A program made the translations under genes and the position numbers. The notes under the pieces are model-generated. The model saw nothing but the letters and a program-made list of their open reading frames with translations. It had not been told where the DNA came from and did not search any database. This document shows, piece by piece, positions 14,316 to 22,565 of a stretch of 35,807 bases of DNA. Source of the stretch: SICU01 sp038045445 (GTDB taxonomy: Archaea > Nanobdellota > Nanobdellia > Pacearchaeales > GW2011-AR1); NCBI GenBank assembly GCA_038045445.1, contig JBBSYC010000004.1:1-35807 (forward strand), read 5' to 3'. Numbering within the stretch: the stretch's first letter is position 1; every line of letters starts with the position of its first letter.

Positions 14316-14840
14316 ATGAAAGGTATGGGAATGGTATTTTTAGTGATGCTTATTTCTTTAGCCGTGGCTGGATTGTGGGATAAAGTTCCAATGATTGGTG
14401 AAAGTGTTCATGCTGCATTTGATCCATCTCTTGGCGTTTTGCTTGACTGGAATGTTGTTATTGGACTATTGATAATCACAGGCATATTAAACTTTGGAAC
14501 TACTCTTCTTCATAAATATGTGACTGACCAGAATCTTCTGAAGCAGATTAGAGAAGAACAAAAAATTGTCAATGAGGAGATGAAACTTTACAGAGCTGAC
14601 CCTACAAAATCTGTCGAACTTTCTAAGAAATCTATGGAACTTGTGTTCAAGACAATGCCTATCACAATGAGACCAGTAGCATATACGGCGATACCTTTCA
14701 TTTTGCTTATAAGATGGTTCGGAGATTATTTTAAAGAAAACCCTGTAAAAATATTTGGGTTTTTGTCAGGAATATGGGCATATATAATCTTCTTTATAGT
14801 ATTCTCGATGATATTTAGAAAGCTATTGAAAGTACATTGA
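14316..14840 (+). CDS. EMC3/TMCO1 (DUF106) family membrane insertase-like protein
   Basis: Archaeal DUF106 proteins are relatives of YidC, Get1 and EMC3, thought to insert membrane proteins. The 174-residue product fits: three membrane segments (about residues 5-20, 44-63 and 145-168, with another hydrophobic stretch near 122-132) and a cytosolic charged coiled coil between them (KQIREEQKIVNEEMKLYRADP). The motif TMPITMRPVAYTAIPFIL is typical. It begins directly after the secY stop, and this secY-DUF106 pairing is common in archaea; the adenylate kinase gene often found between them is missing. Molecular role is inferred from family. Confidence 0.9.
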   Translation: MKGMGMVFLVMLISLAVAGLWDKVPMIGESVHAAFDPSLGVLLDWNVVIGLLIITGILNFGTTLLHKYVTDQNLLKQIREEQKIVNEEMKLYRADPTKSVELSKKSMELVFKTMPITMRPVAYTAIPFILLIRWFGDYFKENPVKIFGFLSGIWAYIIFFIVFSMIFRKLLKVH

Positions 14841-14850
14841 CCTTAGCAAT

Positions 14851-14870
14851 AGGTTTTTATAACCTCTTTT
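14851..14870 (+). terminator. Possible hairpin terminator overlapping the prefoldin promoter
   Basis: AGGTT (14851-14855) and AACCT (14861-14865) form a five-pair stem with a five-base loop, followed by CTTTTT. This may end the secY-EMC3 transcript. The loop and descending arm also contain the TATA box of the next gene. The stem is short, so confidence is low. Confidence 0.3.
14854..14862 (+). promoter_or_regulatory. TATA box of the prefoldin alpha gene
   Basis: TTTTTATAA starts 29 bases upstream of the GTG start at 14883, predicting a leaderless mRNA beginning at or next to the GTG. This spacing is the main support for that start. Confidence 0.55.
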
Positions 14871-14882
14871 TAAAGTTATAAC

Positions 14883-15251
14883 GTGGATAGTGAAAAAATC
14901 GAACTGTTGAACAGCTTAAACGCGAGATATGAAATGTTTACCGAGCAGTTTAAGTTAATAGAACAACAGATATCTGAACTTGTTTTGTTTGACGAGGAAC
15001 TTAAAGTTATTGAAAGTAAAAAGGGAGAGAAGATGTTGGTTCAAATAGGAAAATCTGTATTTGCTCCGATCAAAATAGAAGGAGATGAAAAACTCCTTGT
15101 GGATGTTGGTGCAGGATATTTTGTCAATAAAAAACTTGATGAGGTTAAATTAGTAGTTTCTGAACAAAAGAACAGACTAGAATCTTTTAAGATACAAGTT
15201 TCTTCTGAAATTGGAAGAGTTACCGAAGAACTTCAGAGACTTGTAGTTTAA
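14883..15251 (+). CDS. pfdA: Prefoldin subunit alpha
   Basis: Prefoldin is a jellyfish-shaped chaperone that hands unfolded proteins to the thermosome. The 122-residue product fits the alpha subunit: a coiled coil over about residues 1-45, a beta-hairpin core at about 48-80 (LVQIGKSVFAPIKIEGDEKLLVDVGAGYFV, with the typical VGAGYFV turn), and a second coiled coil to the end. The start is GTG, supported by TATA spacing. Its TAA stop overlaps the stop of the convergent eIF2B-like gene in the palindrome TTAA. The beta subunit gene is not in this window. Confidence 0.92.
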   Translation: MDSEKIELLNSLNARYEMFTEQFKLIEQQISELVLFDEELKVIESKKGEKMLVQIGKSVFAPIKIEGDEKLLVDVGAGYFVNKKLDEVKLVVSEQKNRLESFKIQVSSEIGRVTEELQRLVV

Positions 15252-16045
15252 TTGTTTCTTAAGGACTTTTTTGCCTGTTTCATAAAAGTTTTGTAAGATA
15301 AAATGCCTAATTCGGAGATTATAAAGGAGATATATTTCTTTGGAATTAACTCGAATGCTTTATTTTCTATAAAAACTTTTTTTGGAGAATGTTTCCACAC
15401 TTCATATATTGGGCGTTTCTCAATTGGGATTTTCCTTAAAGAGAACTTCCAAGAATCAGTTATAACATATAGGGGTTTTTTATAATCACTTGCCAACTTT
15501 GCTATCAAACCACTACCAATCTTATTTAAGACTCCTTTTTTTGTAACTGCATCTGCACCCAACATTATTAAATCTGATTTTATTATCTCATTAAGCATTG
15601 CAGAGTCGATTGAAGTAGTTACTTTTATCGCTGCTTTTGACAATTGTTTTGAAGTAATATGCCCTTGATATAATGGTCTGGTTTCTGTGTTTATTATTGA
15701 GAACTTTTTTCCATTCTTATGAGCTTCGATAAGAGCATTAGCAAGAGTGTTTGAATGACAATGGGTAAATATTATCTGACCATCTGATATTAACTTTTTA
15801 ACGTAGTGGTTAATAAATTCCTGAGCATTATCAAAATGATTTAATACCTTTTCAACAGATGATTTTTTTACAACATTTAGGGAATTTATTAACATTGGTT
15901 CTGTGGGTCTTAGATTTGAAAGAATTTTTATTGTCTTTTGGGTTGGTTTAATACAATATGCTTTTACTCCCGCTTTTGCAACATTAGTTGCGCCTTGTAT
16001 TTTTATAGATTTTATATCCTTACATAACTTAGAGAACCTATCCAT
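15248..16045 (-). CDS. eIF2B-like protein, possible ribose-1,5-bisphosphate isomerase
   Basis: The 265-residue product belongs to the eIF2B-alpha/MtnA/R15P-isomerase superfamily. The N-terminal helical domain starts IKIQGATNVAKAGVKAY, and the Rossmann-like domain has FTHCHSNTLANALIEA, TETRPLYQGHIT, IMLGADAV and LNKIGSGLIAKLA. C96 (in THCHS) and D165 (in GADAV) fall where the isomerase branch has its catalytic Cys and Asp, so an enzyme is more likely than a regulatory eIF2B subunit. In archaea this isomerase acts between AMP phosphorylase and form III Rubisco; neither partner is here. At 265 residues it is shorter than many homologues (about 310-320). The TATA box 27-29 bases upstream supports the ATG. 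Confidence 0.8.
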   Translation of the reverse strand: MDRFSKLCKDIKSIKIQGATNVAKAGVKAYCIKPTQKTIKILSNLRPTEPMLINSLNVVKKSSVEKVLNHFDNAQEFINHYVKKLISDGQIIFTHCHSNTLANALIEAHKNGKKFSIINTETRPLYQGHITSKQLSKAAIKVTTSIDSAMLNEIIKSDLIMLGADAVTKKGVLNKIGSGLIAKLASDYKKPLYVITDSWKFSLRKIPIEKRPIYEVWKHSPKKVFIENKAFELIPKKYISFIISELGILSYKTFMKQAKKSLRNN

Positions 16046-16063
16046 CTTAGTATGTGTGCCAAC

Positions 16064-16074
16064 ATATATAAAAA
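16064..16074. promoter_or_regulatory. Shared TATA-rich element between the eIF2B-like and SpoIIM genes
   Basis: ATATATAAAAA lies between divergent genes. On the minus strand it is placed 27-29 bases before the ATG at 16045. On the plus strand, transcription would start near 16093, giving the SpoIIM gene a short leader of about 12 bases. Confidence 0.5.
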
Positions 16075-16105
16075 GGTAATTGGGTTTTTAAGAAAGTGAT
16101 GAAAC

Positions 16106-16966
16106 ATGTTTGAGATGCTTATTAATCCTGCAAAAGCTGAGCGTAAGCCATGGGAGATGTTTTTTGTTGGAGCATTTTATGCTAGTCTTTCTATACTTCT
16201 AGTCGAATGGATATTCAAAAATGACCCTGTTCTTAGGTCTACTGCCGGAATATTAGTTGTAACATTTACCGTAATGTTCTCTATACCCTTTATGTTTTAT
16301 ATGTTTAGAATAGAAGAAACAAGGTCTTCTCAAGAAGGAGAAGGAACTTTTCAGTTGATTAAAGACCATAGGAAGGCTCTATGGGCGTTTATGTGGCTTT
16401 TTGTTGGATTTGTCATAGGGTTTTCATTTTGGTATATCCTCTTACCCACTACAGAAACACTTCAACAACAACTTGAGACTTACTGTACGATTAATAAGCC
16501 CAACGATGAGAAATGCGCTGAAGCAATAGTTTCCAAAGTTCAGACGAGCCCTACAGCTTTTGCTACAAATAAAGAAAGAATGTTTCTTATCTTTGCAAAC
16601 AACACTTATGTTTTAATATTTACTCTTATATTCTCCCTTCTTTTTGGGGCAGGGGTTGTGTTCATACTTGCATGGAATGCAAGCGTCATAGCTGCAGCAA
16701 TAGCAATATTTACTAGGTCTGACTTAAACTATTTACCTCTGGCAATTTTGAGGTATTTTGTTCATGGCCTACCTGAAATAGGGTCTTACTTTATAGCAGC
16801 GTTGGCTGGCGGAATGATTTCTTTTGCAGTGATAAGAAGAGAAATAGGGACTGAAAAATTCTGGAAGGTTTTGCAGGATTCTCTTAATTTGATAATTCTT
16901 GCAGTCATATTGCTTTTTGTTTCTGCGCTTATTGAGGTATTTATCACTCCTTTGTTTTTTGCTTAA
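16106..16966 (+). CDS. SpoIIM-family (DUF95) integral membrane protein
   Basis: SpoIIM-type proteins are multi-pass membrane proteins of uncertain role, common in archaea without sporulation. The 286-residue product has about six membrane segments (near 22-38, 46-66, 92-114, 164-195, 215-245 and 258-283). The family signature is FVHGLPEIGSYFIAALAGGMISFA, about residues 218-241. The loop after the third segment (about 115-160) is polar and includes two cysteines (TYCTINKPNDEKCAEA) that could form a disulphide outside the cell; that is inference. Start ATG follows GTGA, a weak ribosome-binding site. Confidence 0.88.
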   Translation: MFEMLINPAKAERKPWEMFFVGAFYASLSILLVEWIFKNDPVLRSTAGILVVTFTVMFSIPFMFYMFRIEETRSSQEGEGTFQLIKDHRKALWAFMWLFVGFVIGFSFWYILLPTTETLQQQLETYCTINKPNDEKCAEAIVSKVQTSPTAFATNKERMFLIFANNTYVLIFTLIFSLLFGAGVVFILAWNASVIAAAIAIFTRSDLNYLPLAILRYFVHGLPEIGSYFIAALAGGMISFAVIRREIGTEKFWKVLQDSLNLIILAVILLFVSALIEVFITPLFFA

Positions 16967-16974
16967 CATCCTTT

Positions 16975-16987
16975 ATTGCGAAGCAAT
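16975..16987 (+). terminator. Small hairpin after the SpoIIM gene
   Basis: ATTGC and GCAAT pair around a GAA loop just after the SpoIIM stop, followed closely by a T-containing run that also holds the next TATA box. The stem is only five pairs, so this is a weak terminator candidate. Confidence 0.22.
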
Positions 16988-16991
16988 TAAG

Positions 16992-16999
16992 TTTTAATA
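16992..16999 (+). promoter_or_regulatory. TATA box of the first methyltransferase gene
   Basis: TTTTAATA starts 28 bases before the ATG at 17020, predicting a leaderless transcript. Confidence 0.55.
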
Positions 17000-17019
17000 A
17001 TAAGGATATAATTAAGGTT

Positions 17020-17754
17020 ATGAAAAGAGGAGATATTGACAGGGTTACTGGCAGAAGCAAAAAAATTCAAAGGATTATAAATATGATACCTAAAGGTTTA
17101 AGGCTGAGATTTAATCCTCGTAGATATGCAATAGAAAGATTTGTTGAAAAATCTTCAAAATATCTTAAAAATGGAATAAAAATTCTTGATGCTGGTGCAG
17201 GACCATGCCCTTACAAATATTTTTTCAAACATTGTAAATATGAATCCACTGATTTTGTAGATACTCATAAAAACCTTGATTTTGTCTCTGATTTGTCAGA
17301 GATTCCTCGTCCAGACTTAAATTATGATGCAATCTTGAATACAGAGGTTTTAGAACATTTAGAAAATCCTGAAAAAGTACTTTCTGAATTTAATAGGATT
17401 CTAAAGAAAGGTGGAAAACTCATTCTGACTGTTCCTCAAGGATGGATGGTACACCAAGCCCCTCATAACTATTTTTATTTTACCTCTTACGGACTTAAGA
17501 GTCTTCTTAAAAAAGCAGGATTTTCAAAATATAAAATAGCTCCAATGGGGGGCTACTTTTGGTTTTTAGCAGATGCGATTAGATTTAACAATTTGCTTGA
17601 ACCAATTAAGAAGAACAAATTATTGTATTATCCTCTTTCAATTATTGGTGGATTATTCACGCAGATATTACTCCCGTTTGTATTTTTTCATCTTGATTCT
17701 TTAGATAAAAAAAGGGACTGGACAATGGGCTATACCGTTGAAGCTATAAAATAA
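17020..17754 (+). CDS. Class I SAM-dependent methyltransferase
   Basis: The 244-residue product has SAM-binding motif I as KILDAGAGPCPY (about residues 54-65), the acidic strand end FVDTHKNLDFVSD, and the Methyltransf_11-type segment TEVLEHLENPEKVLSEFNRILKKGGKLILTVPQ. The last 60 residues contain a hydrophobic stretch (LYYPLSIIGGLFTQILLPFVFFHL), so it may associate with the membrane. It has its own TATA box and opens the glycan island upstream of stt3. A glycan or lipid-linked sugar substrate is plausible from context only. Confidence 0.85.
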   Translation: MKRGDIDRVTGRSKKIQRIINMIPKGLRLRFNPRRYAIERFVEKSSKYLKNGIKILDAGAGPCPYKYFFKHCKYESTDFVDTHKNLDFVSDLSEIPRPDLNYDAILNTEVLEHLENPEKVLSEFNRILKKGGKLILTVPQGWMVHQAPHNYFYFTSYGLKSLLKKAGFSKYKIAPMGGYFWFLADAIRFNNLLEPIKKNKLLYYPLSIIGGLFTQILLPFVFFHLDSLDKKRDWTMGYTVEAIK

Positions 17755-17768
17755 CTTTTCAAGCAAAC

Positions 17769-17776
17769 TTTAAATA
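17769..17776 (+). promoter_or_regulatory. TATA box of stt3/aglB
   Basis: TTTAAATA begins 29 bases before the ATG at 17798. An out-of-place ATG at 17793 is not in frame, so this spacing confirms the start. Confidence 0.65.
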
Positions 17777-17797
17777 AGACATTTTGCCAATTAATGA

Positions 17798-20497
17798 ATG
17801 GTTGATTCAATAATTATACAAAGACAAAAAAATGTTGTTGATTTTATAAAAAATAAATCTGATTGGATAGTTTGTGTCCTGCTTGCAATAGTTGTTTATA
17901 TTGCAGTCTTTATCAGAACACGCAACTTGAAAGGATTAAGAGATATAACTACTGGAAGCTGGACTCTTGGACCTGATCTTGACCCTTTTCTTTTTTTAAG
18001 ATGGGCTAAATATATAGTAGAAAATGGGAGCTTATATGCGATAGATTCTATGAGATATGTGCCTCTGGGCCTGAAAACTGGCTTGGAATATCCCTTAACG
18101 CATTATCCAATCGCATGGTTTCATAAGATAGGGGTTCTATTTGGAAGCACTTCTGTTGAACATACTGCTGTAATTTACCCGGTTATTATGTTTGCCCTTA
18201 CTATTGGAGCTTTCTTTTTAATGACTCGGGAAACATTTTTAGCCATTACTGATAAAAAAAGAGCCGGATTTATTGCATTGGTGGCTTGTTTCTTTCTCTC
18301 GGTAATTCCTGTTTTTATTCCTCGCACTATAGCGGGAATTCCTGAAAAAGAGTCGGGAGCCTTTTTCTACATGTTTCTTAGTTTTTATTTTTTCCTTTTG
18401 GGTTGGAAACAAAAATCTAGAATTCAACAATATGCCTATTCTTCAATAGGGGGTTTATTTGCAGGACTAATGGCTCTGACGTGGGGAGGTTACGGATACA
18501 TCTTACTCACTATGAGTATCGTAATGTTTGTACTTTTTATGTTTGGTCAGATAAATGATAAAAAACTTACTTCTTATGGACTATTCATATTTTTCCTATA
18601 TCTCTTAGGATTTATATTTTTGCCTGATAGGTTCAATATAAGCATATTATTTAGAAGTGTAGAGGGTTTTGCTACATTAGTCACTCTTGCTATCTTATTT
18701 GCAGACTTTGTAATTCACAAATACTTTAGTAAATATATATTCAACAAAATACGCCCATATCCAAGAATTGCATCTTTAGTTTATGGAGGATTATTTTTCA
18801 TTTTAATCGGAACTTTGTTTCTTGGACCTTCTTTTATTATGAGCAAGGTTTCTACTGCTTATTCTTTACTGGGTCAATCTGCTGATTCAAGGTTAATATT
18901 GACTGTTGCTGAAAATAGGCAACCATTTTTTGTAGAATGGTCCCAAAATTTTGGTCCAATGTTAAAAAATATTCCTCTGCTCATACCATTAATATTCTTT
19001 GCATCAATATTATTAACTTATAGAACTCTATGTAGTGTACCCCTATCTTCAAAATATAGATGGCTTCTTACAGTAGCATGGGTTGCTTTGATTAGTGCAA
19101 TTGCATTCACAAGATACAGTCCAGAAAGCATCTTTAATGGATCCAATATTCTTAGCAAAACTGTTTATCTGCTTGGAGTTTTACTTATTACTGCACTATT
19201 TGTTTTTGTAAGAAACAAAAAGGTAAAAGACGGTATGGAGAATCCTTACTTAAATATTTCTCTAAATGTCGTATTTATCCAAATATTCTTTATCATGGGC
19301 CTTCTTTCATCGCGCACGTTCATAAGACTCGTGCTTATGCTCGTACCTATGGCTTCCATGCTTATAGGCTACTTATTTGTCATTTCGTTTAGCAAAGTAG
19401 CAGATTCTATAAGGCAAAAAAACATTTTCAATCTTAAAACAATTGTTTGTATTTCGATAATTGTCTTAATTGTCTTTGCAGGATACAGCCACTATAGGGG
19501 AAGCGTTTCTCTAGCCAAGGGTTATGTTCCTTCTGCCTATACACAACAATGGCAGAAAGCAATGAGTTGGGTGAGGGATAACACTGCTCAAAATGCAGTG
19601 TTTGGGCACTGGTGGGATTATGGATATTGGATACAATCAATTGGTGAAAGAGCCACCGTATTAGATGGAGGAAATTTATTAGGATACTGGAATCATATGA
19701 TGGGCAGGTATGCTTTAACTGAGACAGATATGACTAAAACCCTTGAGTTTCTTTATGCACATAATGTAACTCATTTTTTGATAGACTCAACAGATATTGG
19801 AAAATATTCTGCATTCTCGACCATCGGCTCTGATTCAAATTATGATAGAAGAAGCTGGATTCCTACATTTTTAAGAGATAATTCTCAAAGCACAGAGCGA
19901 AAGAATGCTACTGTCTTTTTCTATAATGGGGGAACCCCAATTGATGAAGACATCCTATATAAAGAAAATAACAGTGAAATATTCCTGCCTGAAGGAAAGG
20001 CATATTTGGCGGCTGTTGCGGTTGTAGTCGATAAGTCTGATTCTGTAAATGAAGTCCTAGGTATTTACTTTTTCCAAGATAAAACTTATCAGATACCTCT
20101 TAGAAAATATTGGGATAAAAAAACAGGTTTGGTTGATACAGGTAAGGGAATAAATGCAGGAATATTTATTTATCCAAGAGTTGCTATTAATGCTCAAGGC
20201 GGAGCAGATTTAGAACCAAGAGGAGCTTTGCTTTATTTGAGCCCTAGAACTGCAAGTAGCAATCTTGCAAGATTTTATTTATACGGCGAATCAAATGACA
20301 ATTTTAGGCTTGTTCATAGCGAAGAGGACTCAATAGCAGGAATTCTGAAAGCTCAAGGAGCAGAATTAGGAGATTTTGTTTATTTCAATGAGTTTAGAGG
20401 ACCTATAAAGATATGGGAACTAAATTATCCTTCGGGAACAAAACTTAAACCCGAATATCTTCAAACAGAATATCCTGAAAATATTTTATATGCATAA
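17798..20497 (+). CDS. aglB: Oligosaccharyltransferase Stt3/AglB
   Basis: AglB transfers the lipid-linked glycan to Asn of the N-X-S/T sequon on the outer face of the membrane. The 899-residue product has the first catalytic D-x-D in the first loop (GPDLDPFLFLRWA, D60 and D62), about 12-13 membrane segments to about residue 570, then a soluble domain with the sequon-binding motif WWDYG at 605-609. AGIPEKESGAFFYMF in the membrane part fits the second acidic motif region. The C-terminal domain (about 680-899) is beta-rich. Length is normal for archaeal AglB. The flippase and glycosyltransferases that follow would supply its donor. Confidence 0.95.
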   Translation: MVDSIIIQRQKNVVDFIKNKSDWIVCVLLAIVVYIAVFIRTRNLKGLRDITTGSWTLGPDLDPFLFLRWAKYIVENGSLYAIDSMRYVPLGLKTGLEYPLTHYPIAWFHKIGVLFGSTSVEHTAVIYPVIMFALTIGAFFLMTRETFLAITDKKRAGFIALVACFFLSVIPVFIPRTIAGIPEKESGAFFYMFLSFYFFLLGWKQKSRIQQYAYSSIGGLFAGLMALTWGGYGYILLTMSIVMFVLFMFGQINDKKLTSYGLFIFFLYLLGFIFLPDRFNISILFRSVEGFATLVTLAILFADFVIHKYFSKYIFNKIRPYPRIASLVYGGLFFILIGTLFLGPSFIMSKVSTAYSLLGQSADSRLILTVAENRQPFFVEWSQNFGPMLKNIPLLIPLIFFASILLTYRTLCSVPLSSKYRWLLTVAWVALISAIAFTRYSPESIFNGSNILSKTVYLLGVLLITALFVFVRNKKVKDGMENPYLNISLNVVFIQIFFIMGLLSSRTFIRLVLMLVPMASMLIGYLFVISFSKVADSIRQKNIFNLKTIVCISIIVLIVFAGYSHYRGSVSLAKGYVPSAYTQQWQKAMSWVRDNTAQNAVFGHWWDYGYWIQSIGERATVLDGGNLLGYWNHMMGRYALTETDMTKTLEFLYAHNVTHFLIDSTDIGKYSAFSTIGSDSNYDRRSWIPTFLRDNSQSTERKNATVFFYNGGTPIDEDILYKENNSEIFLPEGKAYLAAVAVVVDKSDSVNEVLGIYFFQDKTYQIPLRKYWDKKTGLVDTGKGINAGIFIYPRVAINAQGGADLEPRGALLYLSPRTASSNLARFYLYGESNDNFRLVHSEEDSIAGILKAQGAELGDFVYFNEFRGPIKIWELNYPSGTKLKPEYLQTEYPENILYA

Positions 20498-20504
20498 ACA
20501 CTAA

Positions 20505-20512
20505 TTTAAAAA
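20505..20512 (+). promoter_or_regulatory. TATA box of the flippase gene
   Basis: TTTAAAAA starts 30 bases before the ATG at 20535, predicting a leaderless mRNA. Confidence 0.6.
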
Positions 20513-20534
20513 GAAGTTTAATTTTAATAAGATT

Positions 20535-21737
20535 ATGAGACCTATTGTAAGAGGGAGCATTATTTTGCTTGTAGGATTTGGGTTATTTAATTTTTTGAAT
20601 TTTATTTACCAGTCAGTTATGGCTAGATTTTTATCTATTGCAGATTATGGTATACTTGCGGCGCTTGGTGCAATAATTTACATATTCACTATATTCTCTG
20701 AATCTATACAAACAGTAATTGCTAAATATACGGTATCAAGCCCAGAGGACGGACAGTTAAAGAGTTTACTTATTAAATCCTTAAAAAAAAGCAGTTATTT
20801 TGCAACAATTGCATTTATAATTTATTTACTTATTTCAATTGTTCTTTCAAGCATTCTTAAAATACCTTATCTTCTACTTGCATTAAATGGAATTTTATTA
20901 TACACCATGTTTATGCTTCCAGTTACTCGCGGAGCATTGCAAGGTCGTAAGAAATTTACAGCTTTGAGCTCTAATCTTGTTATTGAATCTGCTTCTAAAT
21001 TAATACTTGGAATTGTATTCGTTCTTATTGGTTGGAAGGTTTATGGGGCAATCGGAGGATTCCTAATAGGAGCTTTTGTTGGAGTTATAGTTTCTTTTAT
21101 ACCTTTAAAGAGCGTATTTCAATCTAAAGAGAAACCCCCTACCGCAGTTAATATCTACTCTTATGCTCTTCCTACAATGTATGTTACTGCTGTAATTGTA
21201 ATATTTTCCAGTATAGATGTATTAGTTGCTCAGTTTTTATTTGATTTTCAAACAGCCGGGGCATACTCAATAGCCTCAATACTTGGAAAAATAGTTCTAT
21301 GGATTTCTGTTCCAATTGGAAAAGCAATGTTTCCTCTTTCTGTTGAGTCTGGAGAGCAACCTTTAAAAAATAAAAAAATATTTAAGACAGCATTTGGACT
21401 CATTAGCTTAATTATAATTGGAGTTATCTTATTTTTTGCTTTATTCACTAGTGAAATAATATACATTTTTTCTGGAAATATAATTCCTCAAGCCATAGAG
21501 ATTTTGCCTTACTTAACTATTGCTTTTGGATTGATTGCCCTAACAAATGTAATCTTGCTCTATAAACTTTCATTAGGAAAAGTTAAAGGGTATTCTTGGC
21601 TCATAATATTTAATATAATTGAAATTGCACTCTTCTTTCTTCCAAATACTATAATGGAATTCACTCTTGTTTTCCTCATAAGCTCCATAATATTCTTTAT
21701 TGGATCTATATTTGCAATGAACAATAAAAGCCGCTAA
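20535..21737 (+). CDS. Polysaccharide/oligosaccharide flippase (MOP superfamily)
   Basis: The 400-residue product is almost wholly hydrophobic, with about 12 membrane segments and short basic loops, as in Wzx and RfbX-type flippases. The N-terminal FGLFNFLNFIYQSVMARFLSIADYGILAAL is a recognisable family segment, and GALQGRKKFTALSSNLVIESASKLILG matches the conserved middle. It probably moves the lipid-linked glycan from the cytoplasmic to the outer face so that AglB can use it. It is a little shorter than many family members (420-500). It sits directly after aglB and has its own TATA box. Confidence 0.88.
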   Translation: MRPIVRGSIILLVGFGLFNFLNFIYQSVMARFLSIADYGILAALGAIIYIFTIFSESIQTVIAKYTVSSPEDGQLKSLLIKSLKKSSYFATIAFIIYLLISIVLSSILKIPYLLLALNGILLYTMFMLPVTRGALQGRKKFTALSSNLVIESASKLILGIVFVLIGWKVYGAIGGFLIGAFVGVIVSFIPLKSVFQSKEKPPTAVNIYSYALPTMYVTAVIVIFSSIDVLVAQFLFDFQTAGAYSIASILGKIVLWISVPIGKAMFPLSVESGEQPLKNKKIFKTAFGLISLIIIGVILFFALFTSEIIYIFSGNIIPQAIEILPYLTIAFGLIALTNVILLYKLSLGKVKGYSWLIIFNIIEIALFFLPNTIMEFTLVFLISSIIFFIGSIFAMNNKSR

Positions 21738-21756
21738 AAACTCGCTTACCGACATC

Positions 21757-21764
21757 TTTAAAAG
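21757..21764 (+). promoter_or_regulatory. TATA box of the ALG5-like gene cluster
   Basis: TTTAAAAG starts 28 bases before the ATG at 21785. The four plus-strand genes 21785-24156 that follow are overlapping or one base apart and probably share this promoter. Confidence 0.6.
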
Positions 21765-21784
21765 AACATCTCCTAAAGAGAAAT

Positions 21785-22564
21785 ATGTTATCTTTGGCGA
21801 TTGTTATCCCTGCACACAACGAAGAAAAAAGAATAGAAAACACATTAAAGTCTTACTTTTCACATTTTAATAATCTGGTTAAGACTGAAAAACTGGATAA
21901 TTTTAAGATAATTGTTGTGGTGAATGCCTGTACTGATAGGACAATTGATATTGTAAGTAAATATAGAAAGAAAAATCTTGAGATTCTTGAATTTATAAAG
22001 GGGGGAAAGGGTTTTGCAGTCATAGAGGGATTTAAACATGCATTAAACGGAGATTATACCCATATCGGGTTTGTAGATGCTGATCTGGCAACCACGCCCT
22101 TGGAATATTATAGGTTATTCACTAAAATAAAAGGATATGATGGCATAATCGCTAGCAGGTATCTTCATGGAGCTAATTTAACCCCTAGAAACACTCTGCC
22201 GAGAATTATTGCTTCAAGAATATACAACTCATTCATAAGAGCCATTCTTCTTCTTCCTTATAGAGATACACAGTGCGGTGCTAAAATATTCAGAAGAGGA
22301 GCGATTACAAAAATTCTAAACAAAGTAGGAATGACTTCATGGGCATTTGACATAGAGATGCTTTACTTACTAAATAAGAAAGGGTTTAGAATAAAAGAGG
22401 AATCAACTGTTTGGTCAAACAAAGATTATTCAAAAATAAATTTTTGGAAGTCTGGACCTTGGATGGCTCTAGCAGTGTTACGTTTAAGAATATTAAACTC
22501 TCCATTAAGAAGAATGATTCGCATTTATGATAAATTTATTAAATACTTCAGGGCTGCAAGATAA
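21785..22564 (+). CDS. GT2 glycosyltransferase, ALG5/dolichyl-phosphate glucosyltransferase-like
   Basis: The 259-residue product has a GT-A fold: AIVIPAHNEEKRIENTL at the start, VVVNACTDRTIDIV, GGKGFAVIEGFKHAL, and the metal-binding D-A-D at 98-100 (FVDADLATTP). QCGAKIFRRGA and the WAFDIEMLYLLNKKG segment are typical of the ALG5/DPM1 branch, which loads glucose or mannose onto dolichyl phosphate on the cytosolic side. There is no membrane domain, only a basic C-terminus. It starts a tight four-gene run with the Alg14/Alg13-like pair. The sugar transferred is unknown. Confidence 0.87.
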   Translation: MLSLAIVIPAHNEEKRIENTLKSYFSHFNNLVKTEKLDNFKIIVVVNACTDRTIDIVSKYRKKNLEILEFIKGGKGFAVIEGFKHALNGDYTHIGFVDADLATTPLEYYRLFTKIKGYDGIIASRYLHGANLTPRNTLPRIIASRIYNSFIRAILLLPYRDTQCGAKIFRRGAITKILNKVGMTSWAFDIEMLYLLNKKGFRIKEESTVWSNKDYSKINFWKSGPWMALAVLRLRILNSPLRRMIRIYDKFIKYFRAAR

Positions 22565-22565
22565 A

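Noticed and set aside
22527..22565. Upstream in-frame ATG for the Alg14-like gene
   Set aside because: It lies within the preceding glycosyltransferase gene, while the conserved N-terminus starts at the ATG one base after that gene's stop.
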